Assembly: GCA_007122045.1 (NCBI GenBank)
Contig: SKJM01000771.1
Span: forward strand, 1-8,042
Reading direction: 5' to 3'
DNA length: 8,042 bases
DNA from: Planctomycetales bacterium
Lineage (GTDB): Bacteria > Planctomycetota > Planctomycetia > Pirellulales > Thermoguttaceae
Below are positions 1 to 5,519 of this stretch, one piece after another. The notes below the pieces were generated by a model, which was not told the DNA's origin, made no database searches, and was given only the letters and a program-made list of their open reading frames with translations. The number at the start of each line of letters is the position of its first letter. The first letter of the stretch is position 1. Both the position numbers and the translations under genes were made by a program.

Positions 1-1188
1 ATGGATACCATCTACCTCGACCATCATGCGACCACCCCGACTGACCCTCGCGTAGTGGACGCCATGCTCCCCTACATGACGGGCCGCTTCGCCAACGCGG
101 GCAGCGCCCACGAGCCGGGAAAGCTGGTGCGCCGGGCGGTCGACGACGCCCGGCAGAGCATCGCCCAGAGCATCGGCGCCGACGCCCGCGAAATCGTCTT
201 CACCAGCGGCGCAACCGAAAGCAATAACCTGGCGCTTCGCGGCGCCGCCCAGCGGGCCGCCAGCCGCGGCCGGCACCTCGTGAGCATGGCTACCGAGCAT
301 CCTTCCGTGCTGGAACCCTTGGCGCGGCTGTCGCGTGAAGGTTTTGACGTGACGCTGCTGCCCGTCGTCCCCTCGCCGGAGCCGGAGGCCGGCCTGCTTG
401 CGGTCGAACAGGTGGCCGGCGCCCTCCGGCCCGACACGGTCCTCGTGAGCGTCATGCTGGCGAACAACGAGATCGGCGTCGTCCAGTCGGTGGCCGAGAT
501 CGGCCGCCTGTGCCGGCAGCGCGGCGTGCTGCTGCACTGCGACGCCACCCAGGCCGTCGGCCGGCTGCCGGTGGACGTCGACCGGCTCGAAGTGGACCTG
601 ATGAGTTTCACCGCCCACAAAATTTACTGCCCCAAAGGCATTGGAGCGCTTTACGTGCGCCGGCGCGAGCGGCGGGTGCGGGTCGAACCGCTCCTGCTGG
701 GCGGCGGGCAGGAAGGCGGACTGCGAAGCGGCACGCTCAACGTGCCGGGCATCGTCGGGTTCGCCCGCGCAGTGGAACTCTGCCGCGACGAAATGGCCGA
801 CGAGACCCCGCGCCTGCGGGCGCTGCGGGACCGGGCCTTCGAGCGGCTGTGCGAACGGGTGGGCGGCGTGACGCTCAACGGCCCCTCCCTCGACCGTTCC
901 CACCTGCGCCTGGCGGCCAACCTGAACGTGGCGTTCGCGGGCATCGACGCCGAATCGCTGCTGGCCACCACGCGCGACGTGGCGCTCAGCGCCGGCAGCG
1001 CGTGCGGCTCGAGCGAGCCGGAGCCCAGCCACGTGCTGCGCGCCCTGGGGCTGCCCGACGCCACCATCCGCAGCAGCGTTCGCTTCGGCCTGGGCCGCTG
1101 GACCACCGAGCAGCAGGTCGACCGGGCCGTCGACGCCCTGGCCGCGGCCGCACGGGGGCTGCGCAGCATGTTGCCGGTGGCGTTGTAG
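1..1188 (+). CDS. nifS: Cysteine desulfurase, NifS/IscS family
   Basis: Cytosolic PLP-dependent enzyme that removes sulfur from L-cysteine, giving alanine and a protein persulfide used for Fe-S cluster and thio-cofactor assembly. The 395-residue frame matches the usual family length. It opens with the family hallmark YLDHHATTPTDPRV. H100 (in ATEHPSV) and D181 (in HCDATQAVG) fit the PLP-contacting positions. H206-K207 in SFTAHKIYCPKGIGAL is the Schiff-base lysine motif, and C335 in SAGSACGSSEPEPSHVL is the persulfide cysteine in a loop typical of NifS/IscS rather than SufS. The ATG is the first base of the window, so the ribosome binding site and upstream neighbours cannot be seen. The gene converges on the polyferredoxin gene, leaving 48 bases between the stop codons, so the two are not an operon. 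The family is clear; NifS versus IscS is not decided because no scaffold gene is visible. Confidence 0.95.
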   Translation: MDTIYLDHHATTPTDPRVVDAMLPYMTGRFANAGSAHEPGKLVRRAVDDARQSIAQSIGADAREIVFTSGATESNNLALRGAAQRAASRGRHLVSMATEHPSVLEPLARLSREGFDVTLLPVVPSPEPEAGLLAVEQVAGALRPDTVLVSVMLANNEIGVVQSVAEIGRLCRQRGVLLHCDATQAVGRLPVDVDRLEVDLMSFTAHKIYCPKGIGALYVRRRERRVRVEPLLLGGGQEGGLRSGTLNVPGIVGFARAVELCRDEMADETPRLRALRDRAFERLCERVGGVTLNGPSLDRSHLRLAANLNVAFAGIDAESLLATTRDVALSAGSACGSSEPEPSHVLRALGLPDATIRSSVRFGLGRWTTEQQVDRAVDALAAAARGLRSMLPVAL

Positions 1189-1236
1189 CCACGGCGCCGT
1201 GCAGTCAACCAGCGCCGGCGTCCTTCGTTCCTGCCG

Positions 1237-2622
1237 TCAGATGCGGGCCACGCCGAGGAACACGGCGTGCAGCACGGCCACGAGCACGAGGAATACCGTT
1301 CGGGCCTGCTCGGCGGTAAGTTCGGGGAAGCGATAACCGATTTGCTGCTTCTTGCAGGCCGCAAGGCAGTCGCCGCATAGCGTGCAGGTGATGCCGGGGC
1401 GGCGCCGCCGGATGTGCTCGATGTTCAACGCCGCATAGCGGCACGACCCGGTGCAGGCGCGGCACTCGTCGCATCCCTCGCCGATGCGTACTCGGAACGG
1501 GTTGATGCGGCCGACCACGTCGGAGACCAACCCGATGGGACAGTACGAGGTGCAGTGGACCATGTACCCCAGCCGCCGGCTGACGGCGGCCATGACACCG
1601 ACGCCGACGATCCCGAACGCCGCGCCCAGCACGTTGGCCTCGACGGACCCTACGCCCAGCCACCGGAGCGTGAAGGCCGTTGCCAAAACCAGCACGAGGA
1701 TGCCGGCGCGGACGGCCGGGAAGTGCCGGGCGTTCCGCGGCCGGCGACCCGAGGCGGCGAAACCGTCCCACGCGCCCACGTAGCACAGCCAACTGCACCA
1801 GGCCGGCCCCACGATCAACACCGTCGAAAGAAACAGAAATAGCATGAAGAGGCCCTCGCCCCGGTACAGCGGCCCGGCCAGAATGAGCGCCGGCACGGGC
1901 AGGTGAAGATGGCCGGTCATCAGCAGCTTGTCGACCCCCAGCAGCCCAACGATCAACTGCGCGAAGAAGACGATTGAGAACATCAGCCACAAGCGGCCCC
2001 GGAGCTTCGCGGTCGACCGCGCGGCGACCAGCCATTCCGCGACGAACGCGGCATACACCGACAGCGCGAACACCTGAAGCCACCCCCAACCATAACCCGG
2101 CTGAAGCGCCGCCGGCGAGGGGCGCAAAAGCGGCGGCGCGTACACGTGAAGCCAGTACCAGCCGTATTCGGGCCAGAACCGTTCGGCCAGCAGCGGTATC
2201 GGATTGTGCAGCCGCGCTTGCAGCAGGCCGCAGGTGACGAACACGAGCCCGAACGCCGCCGTGCCGGCCCACGCGGTTTTCAGGCCGCGGTTGAAGCGGG
2301 CGCGCGCCCGGGCCGTGTGCAGCAGCACGGCGCCGAGAACGCACGCGGTGCCGATTCCGCCCAGGATGAGGGCCATCCGGCCCCAGGGGAGCCCCCTGGC
2401 CGCCCGCGGTGCGGCGAGCAGGTCGGTCAGCCAAAACCATCTTGCCGCCCCGGCCAGCAGGAACGCCGACAATATGTACGCGCACCATCGCCGGCGGAAG
2501 ACGAGCAGCAAGGGAAACGCCGCGCAGGTCAGCGCCAGGCCGGCATTTTCCCATCGGAGGAAATGCGCACCCAAGAAGAGGGATAACACGACGATGAAGA
2601 CATGGCGAACTGCGTTTCTCAT
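1237..2622 (-). CDS. Membrane-bound 4Fe-4S polyferredoxin (NapH/NosR-C-terminal-like)
   Basis: Predicted integral-membrane electron-transfer protein of 461 residues. About ten hydrophobic segments run from residue 5 to about 350, and one more follows near the C-terminus. C276 and C280 (WCSWLC, then YVGAWDG) and C357 and C361 (CTSYCPIG) match the paired cysteine motifs of the Fer4_5/NapH-type polyferredoxin fold. Two classical 4Fe-4S motifs follow: C384-x2-C387-x2-C390-x3-C394 and C413-x2-C416-x2-C419-x3-C423. The proline that often follows the last cysteine is absent in both. The start is ATG at 2620-2622, with AGGAG only 3 bases upstream (2626-2630). The redox partner cannot be named from sequence, because the only neighbour is the convergent desulfurase. 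NapH-, NosR- and RdxA/FixG-like proteins share this architecture, so only the broad family is claimed. Confidence 0.85.
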   Translation of the reverse strand: MRNAVRHVFIVVLSLFLGAHFLRWENAGLALTCAAFPLLLVFRRRWCAYILSAFLLAGAARWFWLTDLLAAPRAARGLPWGRMALILGGIGTACVLGAVLLHTARARARFNRGLKTAWAGTAAFGLVFVTCGLLQARLHNPIPLLAERFWPEYGWYWLHVYAPPLLRPSPAALQPGYGWGWLQVFALSVYAAFVAEWLVAARSTAKLRGRLWLMFSIVFFAQLIVGLLGVDKLLMTGHLHLPVPALILAGPLYRGEGLFMLFLFLSTVLIVGPAWCSWLCYVGAWDGFAASGRRPRNARHFPAVRAGILVLVLATAFTLRWLGVGSVEANVLGAAFGIVGVGVMAAVSRRLGYMVHCTSYCPIGLVSDVVGRINPFRVRIGEGCDECRACTGSCRYAALNIEHIRRRRPGITCTLCGDCLAACKKQQIGYRFPELTAEQARTVFLVLVAVLHAVFLGVARI

Positions 2623-3036
2623 GGGCTCCTATGCAGTGTATTGGGCCAGATATATGCCGCTCGTAGTTCAAAACACCCTGCCGATGAACCGGTCCAGCCG
2701 CGACGGCGAGGGGCGCGGGAACACACGGCCTTCATGGCAGCGATGGTTTCTTCTCGCCACGGTCGCGGAGGCGGGAAGTGCTTCGGGCAATTCTGCATCT
2801 AGAAACGCAAGAGCCGCTCCCATCAAGCGACCGGACTAGGCGTTTGCCCGTTGTGGAGTAATCGTACTGAATCACTTTCCATTATACGACAGAGCTTGGG
2901 AAATCGGAAGCCGTCCACGGGCTGCCACCACACGCGGGTGGCGGCTCGTTTATTCGCTCGGCCGATATGTCTGGGAACCCCACGTCCGGTGTGTATGCAT
3001 GCGACCCGCAAGGGTCGCATCGCGCCAATTTCTTTG
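2623..3036. other. Gene-free stretch with hairpins and a group II intron domain V-like segment
   Basis: No convincing gene is seen on either strand. The frames open here give low-complexity, family-less translations. The left end carries the upstream region of the - strand polyferredoxin gene. Visible structure is a 9-bp stem with one G-T pair (2921-2929 with 2937-2945), a segment at 2960-2992 resembling domain V of group II introns, and a perfect 9-bp hairpin at 2999-3020. No reverse transcriptase or maturase remnant was recognised. Confidence 0.5.
2999..3020. repeat. Perfect 9-bp hairpin with GCAA tetraloop
   Basis: ATGCGACCC at 2999-3007 pairs perfectly with GGGTCGCAT at 3012-3020 around the loop GCAA (3008-3011). 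GCAA belongs to the stable GNRA tetraloop class, which suggests an RNA element read on the + strand. No T-run follows, so it is not a standard rho-independent terminator. It lies 16 bases before the ATPase tail relic. It could be the terminal hairpin (domain VI position) of a decayed group II intron, but that is speculative. Confidence 0.6.
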
Positions 3037-3133
3037 CCCGGAGTTCGACCTGTGGAAAGCGGAAATGGCTCCCGGCGAGCTATGGAGCCTGTTCGGCGAG
3101 AATTGGCTTGTCGAGAAAGGCGTGGCAGGTTGA
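3037..3133 (+). pseudogene. 3'-end relic of an AAA ATPase gene
   Basis: The last 31 codons plus stop of a gene nearly identical to the full ATPase downstream. It reads PEFDLWKAEM, then APGELWSLFGENWLVEKGVAG, ending at TGA 3131-3133. It differs from the intact copy at three bases: R to L, H to N, and one silent change. No Walker A, signature or Walker B sequence precedes it, so the first roughly 330 codons are missing and it cannot act as an ATPase. The identity continues past the stop through ATGCGTTTT (to 3144), the start of the next gene, then ends abruptly. It is therefore a fragment of an ATPase-partner gene pair, not of one gene alone. Confidence 0.85.
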
Positions 3134-3144
3134 CCATGCGTTTT
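3037..3144 (+). repeat. 108-bp direct repeat, copy 1 (ATPase tail plus partner start)
   Basis: Aligns without gaps to 4639-4746 at an offset of 1602 bases with three mismatches (105 of 108 identical). Similarity stops sharply on both sides: the bases before 3037 do not match those before 4639, and after 3144 the sequences diverge three codons into the partner gene. The pair could serve as a substrate for homologous recombination that deletes or duplicates the intact ATPase gene between them. Confidence 0.9.
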
Positions 3145-3428
3145 CTTCCGAAGTACTCCGTTTGTTGGAGGCCACCATTCGGAACCCCTATTGCGAGGAG
3201 AGAAGGGTGGCGCGAAACAACCCTTCTTGGGGGATTTCGCTGGCGAAGAATCCCAATTTGCCCAATTCATGCAAGGAAAGGCGGAAGTATTTCCGGACTG
3301 GATCAGGAGGCCGACTGGCGCCCGGAAAAGCACCACGCGGTTACCGGCGACGTACGTATTCACGCGTCACGCGCCGCCCCGGCGGTGAAAAAACGTGCCT
3401 ACCCAAGTGGCAAACCGTACGATAGTAT

Positions 3429-3534
3429 AAAGCGGCTTACTGGACTTGCCTGCCGGGAAGTATCGGGGTAAGCTAAACGGCCCCATAGAGGGAGGCCACG
3501 TAAGTGGCGACGGCACAACAGGTTAAGCCGCTTC
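3429..3534 (+). ncRNA. Candidate structured RNA upstream of the ATPase
   Basis: Several complementary segments nest consistently. The outer stem is AAGCGGCTTA (3430-3439) with TAAGCCGCTT (3524-3533), a perfect 10 bp. Inside it, TTG (3446-3448) pairs with CAA (3516-3518), and TGCCG (3451-3455) with CGGCA (3511-3515), separated by a two-base bulge. Within that are two hairpins: GGGG (3465-3468) with CCCC (3481-3484), and GCCAC (3495-3499) with GTGGC (3504-3508) on a GTAA tetraloop of the GNRA class. The result is a branched fold of about 104 bases, ending about 100 bases before the ATPase GTG. It could be an independent small RNA, a 5' leader element or an intron/ribozyme fragment. No known family was recognised. 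The strand is assumed from the GNRA loop and the downstream gene. Confidence 0.4.
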
Positions 3535-3621
3535 TACGGAGTTATTCTGACGGCGATCCGGAGCATTTTGTCTCCGTCGCCCTCCAGATCGCCGCTCACG
3601 CTGCGCGCTTGGGCAATAACA

Positions 3622-3627
3622 AAGAGG
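3622..3627 (+). promoter_or_regulatory. Ribosome binding site of the AAA ATPase (supports GTG start)
   Basis: A purine run containing AGAGG lies about 7 bases upstream of GTG at 3635-3637. This supports the non-ATG start, whose translation MIDSVTIANFKNL is the typical first strand of RecF/SMC-like ATPases. Confidence 0.65.
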
Positions 3628-3634
3628 ACTACAC

Positions 3635-4735
3635 GTGATCGATTCCGTCACGATTGCCAACTTCAAGAACCTCAGGCACGTGGAAGTCGGGCTGAGTCCG
3701 TTGACCGTGTTCGTGGGTCCCAATGCAAGCGGCAAGACGAGCGTGCTCGACGCCCTGCACCTCGCGGTGCGTGCGGCAACCGGCGAGCCGGAAAAGGTGT
3801 TCGGTTACGAGCGGCATTGCGACTGGCTGTACACCCGTGGCGGTTCCGGCGACCTTTCCATCACTTGCACGACTTCGGCGGGAACGTTCGTGGTTTCGGC
3901 CACGCCTCCCCAGCCGTTCCCACCGCAGGCAGCCGATCGTCTCGGACAGGGAAGGTGGACGTTTGGCGTGGCGTCGCCCGACGGCACGCTTTCGGAAGAC
4001 GCCCTTGGGCCCGCCCGCTCGATGGTGTTCCTGCGCCTCAGCGCGGCGCAGCTTGCGAGGCCTTCGTATTCCGACCGTACCCCGCCGCGCGTGGAGTACG
4101 ACGGCGAGGGCCTTGCCTCCGTCCTTGCCTACATGGCCCTGAACGATCCCGATGAATTCAACCGGCTGGTCGATACGATGCGGGGTCTGATTCCTCACCT
4201 GCGGCGTATTCGGTTCGGCAAGACTCCGGTTCGCCGAACCGAGAAGGAATACGTGACCTTCGGTGACGATACCGTCGAGCGGCGAACCAAGCGGCGTTAT
4301 CAGGGCGATTCGATCCTCTTCGATTTTGACAATGCCGACAACGTATCGGCCCACGCGGCCAGCGAGGGCACGCTCATGCTGCTTGGCCTGCTCACGGTGT
4401 TGCTCGGACCGGCGCAGCCGAGTATCCTGCTGATGGACGACATCGAGCACGGCCTGCATCCTTTGGCGCAGAGGGCATTGCTGGACGTTCTCAACACGGT
4501 GATGCAAACGTTCCCCGACCTGCAAATCATCGCCACCGCGCATTCGCCTTACCTGCTCGACCAGTTGCAGCCGGAGCAGATACGCCTGATGACGCTTGGC
4601 CCGGATGGCCATTCGGTTTGCGGCCGGCTCGAGGACAACCCGGAGTTCGACCGGTGGAAAGCGGAAATGGCTCCCGGCGAGCTATGGAGCCTGTTCGGCG
4701 AGCATTGGCTCGTCGAGAAAGGCGTGGCAGGTTGA
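3635..4735 (+). CDS. AAA family ATPase (AAA_21, RecF/OLD-like), no nuclease domain
   Basis: A 366-residue ABC/SMC-type ATPase that would bind ATP as a dimer. Visible motifs in order: N-terminal strand IDSVTIANFKNLRHVEV; Walker A GPNASGKT at 28-35; signature-like ASEGT at 242-246; Walker B ILLMDDIEHGLHP with D268, D269 and E271; and the switch histidine in ATAHSPYLL (H303). The GTG start gives the canonical N-terminus and has a good Shine-Dalgarno. Unlike OLD nucleases it has no C-terminal TOPRIM domain and ends shortly after the switch region, so the family expects a separately encoded effector. The next frame starts 2 bases after the TGA and is probably that effector, but it is truncated. 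Such two-gene ATPase-partner pairs are common in defence islands and as unassigned ATPases. A defence role here is inferred from the adjacent McrBC, not shown. Confidence 0.85.
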   Translation: MIDSVTIANFKNLRHVEVGLSPLTVFVGPNASGKTSVLDALHLAVRAATGEPEKVFGYERHCDWLYTRGGSGDLSITCTTSAGTFVVSATPPQPFPPQAADRLGQGRWTFGVASPDGTLSEDALGPARSMVFLRLSAAQLARPSYSDRTPPRVEYDGEGLASVLAYMALNDPDEFNRLVDTMRGLIPHLRRIRFGKTPVRRTEKEYVTFGDDTVERRTKRRYQGDSILFDFDNADNVSAHAASEGTLMLLGLLTVLLGPAQPSILLMDDIEHGLHPLAQRALLDVLNTVMQTFPDLQIIATAHSPYLLDQLQPEQIRLMTLGPDGHSVCGRLEDNPEFDRWKAEMAPGELWSLFGEHWLVEKGVAG

Positions 4736-4746
4736 CCATGCGTTTT
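4639..4746 (+). repeat. 108-bp direct repeat, copy 2 (inside the intact ATPase and its partner)
   Basis: This copy covers the last codons of the full ATPase, its TGA, two spacer bases and the first three codons of the downstream reading frame. See copy 1 at 3037-3144. The few differences from copy 1 mostly change amino acids in the reading frame, so the copies may be related loci that diverged before being brought together rather than a very recent exact duplication. Confidence 0.9.
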
Positions 4747-4896
4747 GTCGTCGTCTCGGAAGCGCCCGCCGACTACGACGTCCTGACACTGACGATAGCC
4801 CATCCGTCGCTTTGCACGGAGGGGTTGACCATTTCCCCCGGCCGTGGCATACTTGAGGTCGGTCGCCGACGGGAGCGACTGCGTCCTCGGCAATGA
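4738..4896 (+). pseudogene. Truncated partner gene downstream of the ATPase
   Basis: A 52-codon frame beginning with ATG two bases after the ATPase TGA, the tight spacing of a translationally coupled pair. It starts MRFVVVSEAPADYDVLT, which looks like a genuine first beta strand and loop of a globular protein. From about residue 18 it becomes arginine-rich and irregular (ending GRRRERLRPRQ), as expected of out-of-frame or unrelated sequence. I infer that most of the partner is deleted or frameshifted and that the joint lies near 4785-4795. The upstream relic also contains its first three codons, so an ATPase-partner pair existed more than once. The function of the full protein is not recognised. 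A real 52-aa protein cannot be excluded. Confidence 0.5.
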
Positions 4897-5054
4897 GAAA
4901 CGGAAAGCGTCGATACAAGAGGGATGCGTCGCGCAATGGGGATGGTGGCGAGTATCGGCCATCCAGAGCACGGAGCCACTCCACAGATTGCACCTGGGTC
5001 CTTTAGCTATGCACTTCCTTATCGCTGGAGCCCCCCCGGACGGGAGAACAGTCC
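4897..5054. other. Intergenic gap before the McrBC locus
   Basis: About 160 bases with no gene, tRNA or clear terminator seen. The right end holds GGGAG at 5042-5046, eight bases before the ATG of the next gene. A promoter for the McrBC genes may lie here, but no convincing -35/-10 pair was found. Confidence 0.4.
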
Positions 5055-5519
5055 ATGATCAAGCAGTTTGTTAAGGGGGAGGGAAAGCAATACCTGGAAT
5101 GGATTCGAGAGCGTCCAGGAGGATTCATTTGGATCGAGGGACACGGGAAGTTGCACAAGGCCAATTGCCCAAAGCTTATTCGATGGTTTGATGTAGGGAA
5201 GAGAGCCCCGGCAGACACAGAAGTAAAGAGAAAGGCACCAAGGTCCAAGGTTTGGGGGGCGACGAGAGAAGAACTGCTCGATTGGTTATGGCGTGAACAC
5301 GGAAGAAGACCGACTGCGTACTGTCAAGTGTGCCTCAAGGATGAAGACGCTGGCACCGAACCACCATCCCTACCACCAGAAATAGAACCGTCCAAGTGGC
5401 CGACAGAAAGACCTATTGCACCAATTTGGCCAGGTGATCCTCTACGGTGCGCCCGGCACGGGCAAGACCCGCGAAGCCAAACGAGCCGCGCTCGCCATCC
5501 TCAGCGGGAAGGAACCTGA
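5055..5519 (+). CDS. N-terminal His/Cys module of a McrB-type protein, split from the GTPase
   Basis: A 154-codon frame with a good Shine-Dalgarno (GGGAG, spacing 8). Residues 1-95 look like a compact domain: YLEWIRERPGGFIWIEG, then LHKANCPKL (H34, C38), a central basic stretch, VWGATREELLDWLWREHGRRP, and YCQVC (C90, C93). The His-x3-Cys plus Cys-x2-Cys pattern suggests a zinc-binding fold. I recall similar domains at the start of other defence-linked proteins but cannot name a family. Residues 96-120 form a proline-rich linker. The last roughly 35 residues overlap the McrB motor in another frame and are almost certainly not native. The likely original protein joined this module to the following AAA+ domain and would recognise the modified or foreign DNA. 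Its first 60 bases are only 28 of 60 G+C, poorer than the desulfurase and polyferredoxin, hinting at a separate origin. Confidence 0.55.
   Translation: MIKQFVKGEGKQYLEWIRERPGGFIWIEGHGKLHKANCPKLIRWFDVGKRAPADTEVKRKAPRSKVWGATREELLDWLWREHGRRPTAYCQVCLKDEDAGTEPPSLPPEIEPSKWPTERPIAPIWPGDPLRCARHGQDPRSQTSRARHPQREGT

Larger units (their letters stand above)
3145..3634. other. Hairpin-rich intergenic region upstream of the ATPase gene
   Basis: No supportable gene. Frames open across this stretch change character at the relic boundary and resemble no known protein. It contains several inverted repeats: 3201-3208 with 3220-3227 (8 bp), 3231-3236 with 3249-3254 (6 bp plus an inner 3-bp stem), 3282-3286 with 3291-3295 (5 bp, 4-base loop), and the compact nested structure listed at 3429-3534. 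The last bases hold the ATPase ribosome binding site. In G+C-rich DNA short hairpins arise by chance, so only the nested structure is listed as an RNA candidate. Confidence 0.5.

Noticed and set aside
1190..1201. 12-bp palindrome CACGGCGCCGTG between the convergent genes as a terminator
   Set aside because: No loop is available without breaking central pairs and no T-run follows; common in G+C-rich DNA.
72..1364. Long open frames on both strands over the desulfurase gene (72-620 -, 510-1319 +, 651-1364 -)
   Set aside because: Arginine/alanine/proline-rich translations without motifs; expected shadows of a G+C-rich gene with clear family motifs in frame 1.
1205..2671. A 488-codon - strand frame over the polyferredoxin gene
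   Set aside because: It has no membrane segments or cysteine motifs, while the overlapping frame 1237-2622 has both.
2921..2945. 9-bp imperfect stem as a rho-independent terminator
   Set aside because: The following bases (TCGTTTATT) are not a real U-tract, and no gene ends just upstream on the + strand.
3400..3429. Sigma-70 promoter with TAGTAT at 3423 for the candidate RNA
   Set aside because: The -10 is only a partial match and there is no acceptable -35 at the proper distance.
2851..3471. Open frames of 150-206 codons across the intergenic region
   Set aside because: They pass through the ATPase relic out of its frame and change character at 3144; no family is recognisable and no good ribosome binding site was seen.
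3629..4612. 327-codon - strand frame opposite the ATPase
   Set aside because: Antisense shadow; the + strand has Walker A, Walker B and switch motifs.
4844..5074. 76-codon + strand frame between the truncated partner and the McrB module
   Set aside because: No motif and irregular composition; the ATG at 5055 with a good Shine-Dalgarno explains the region better.
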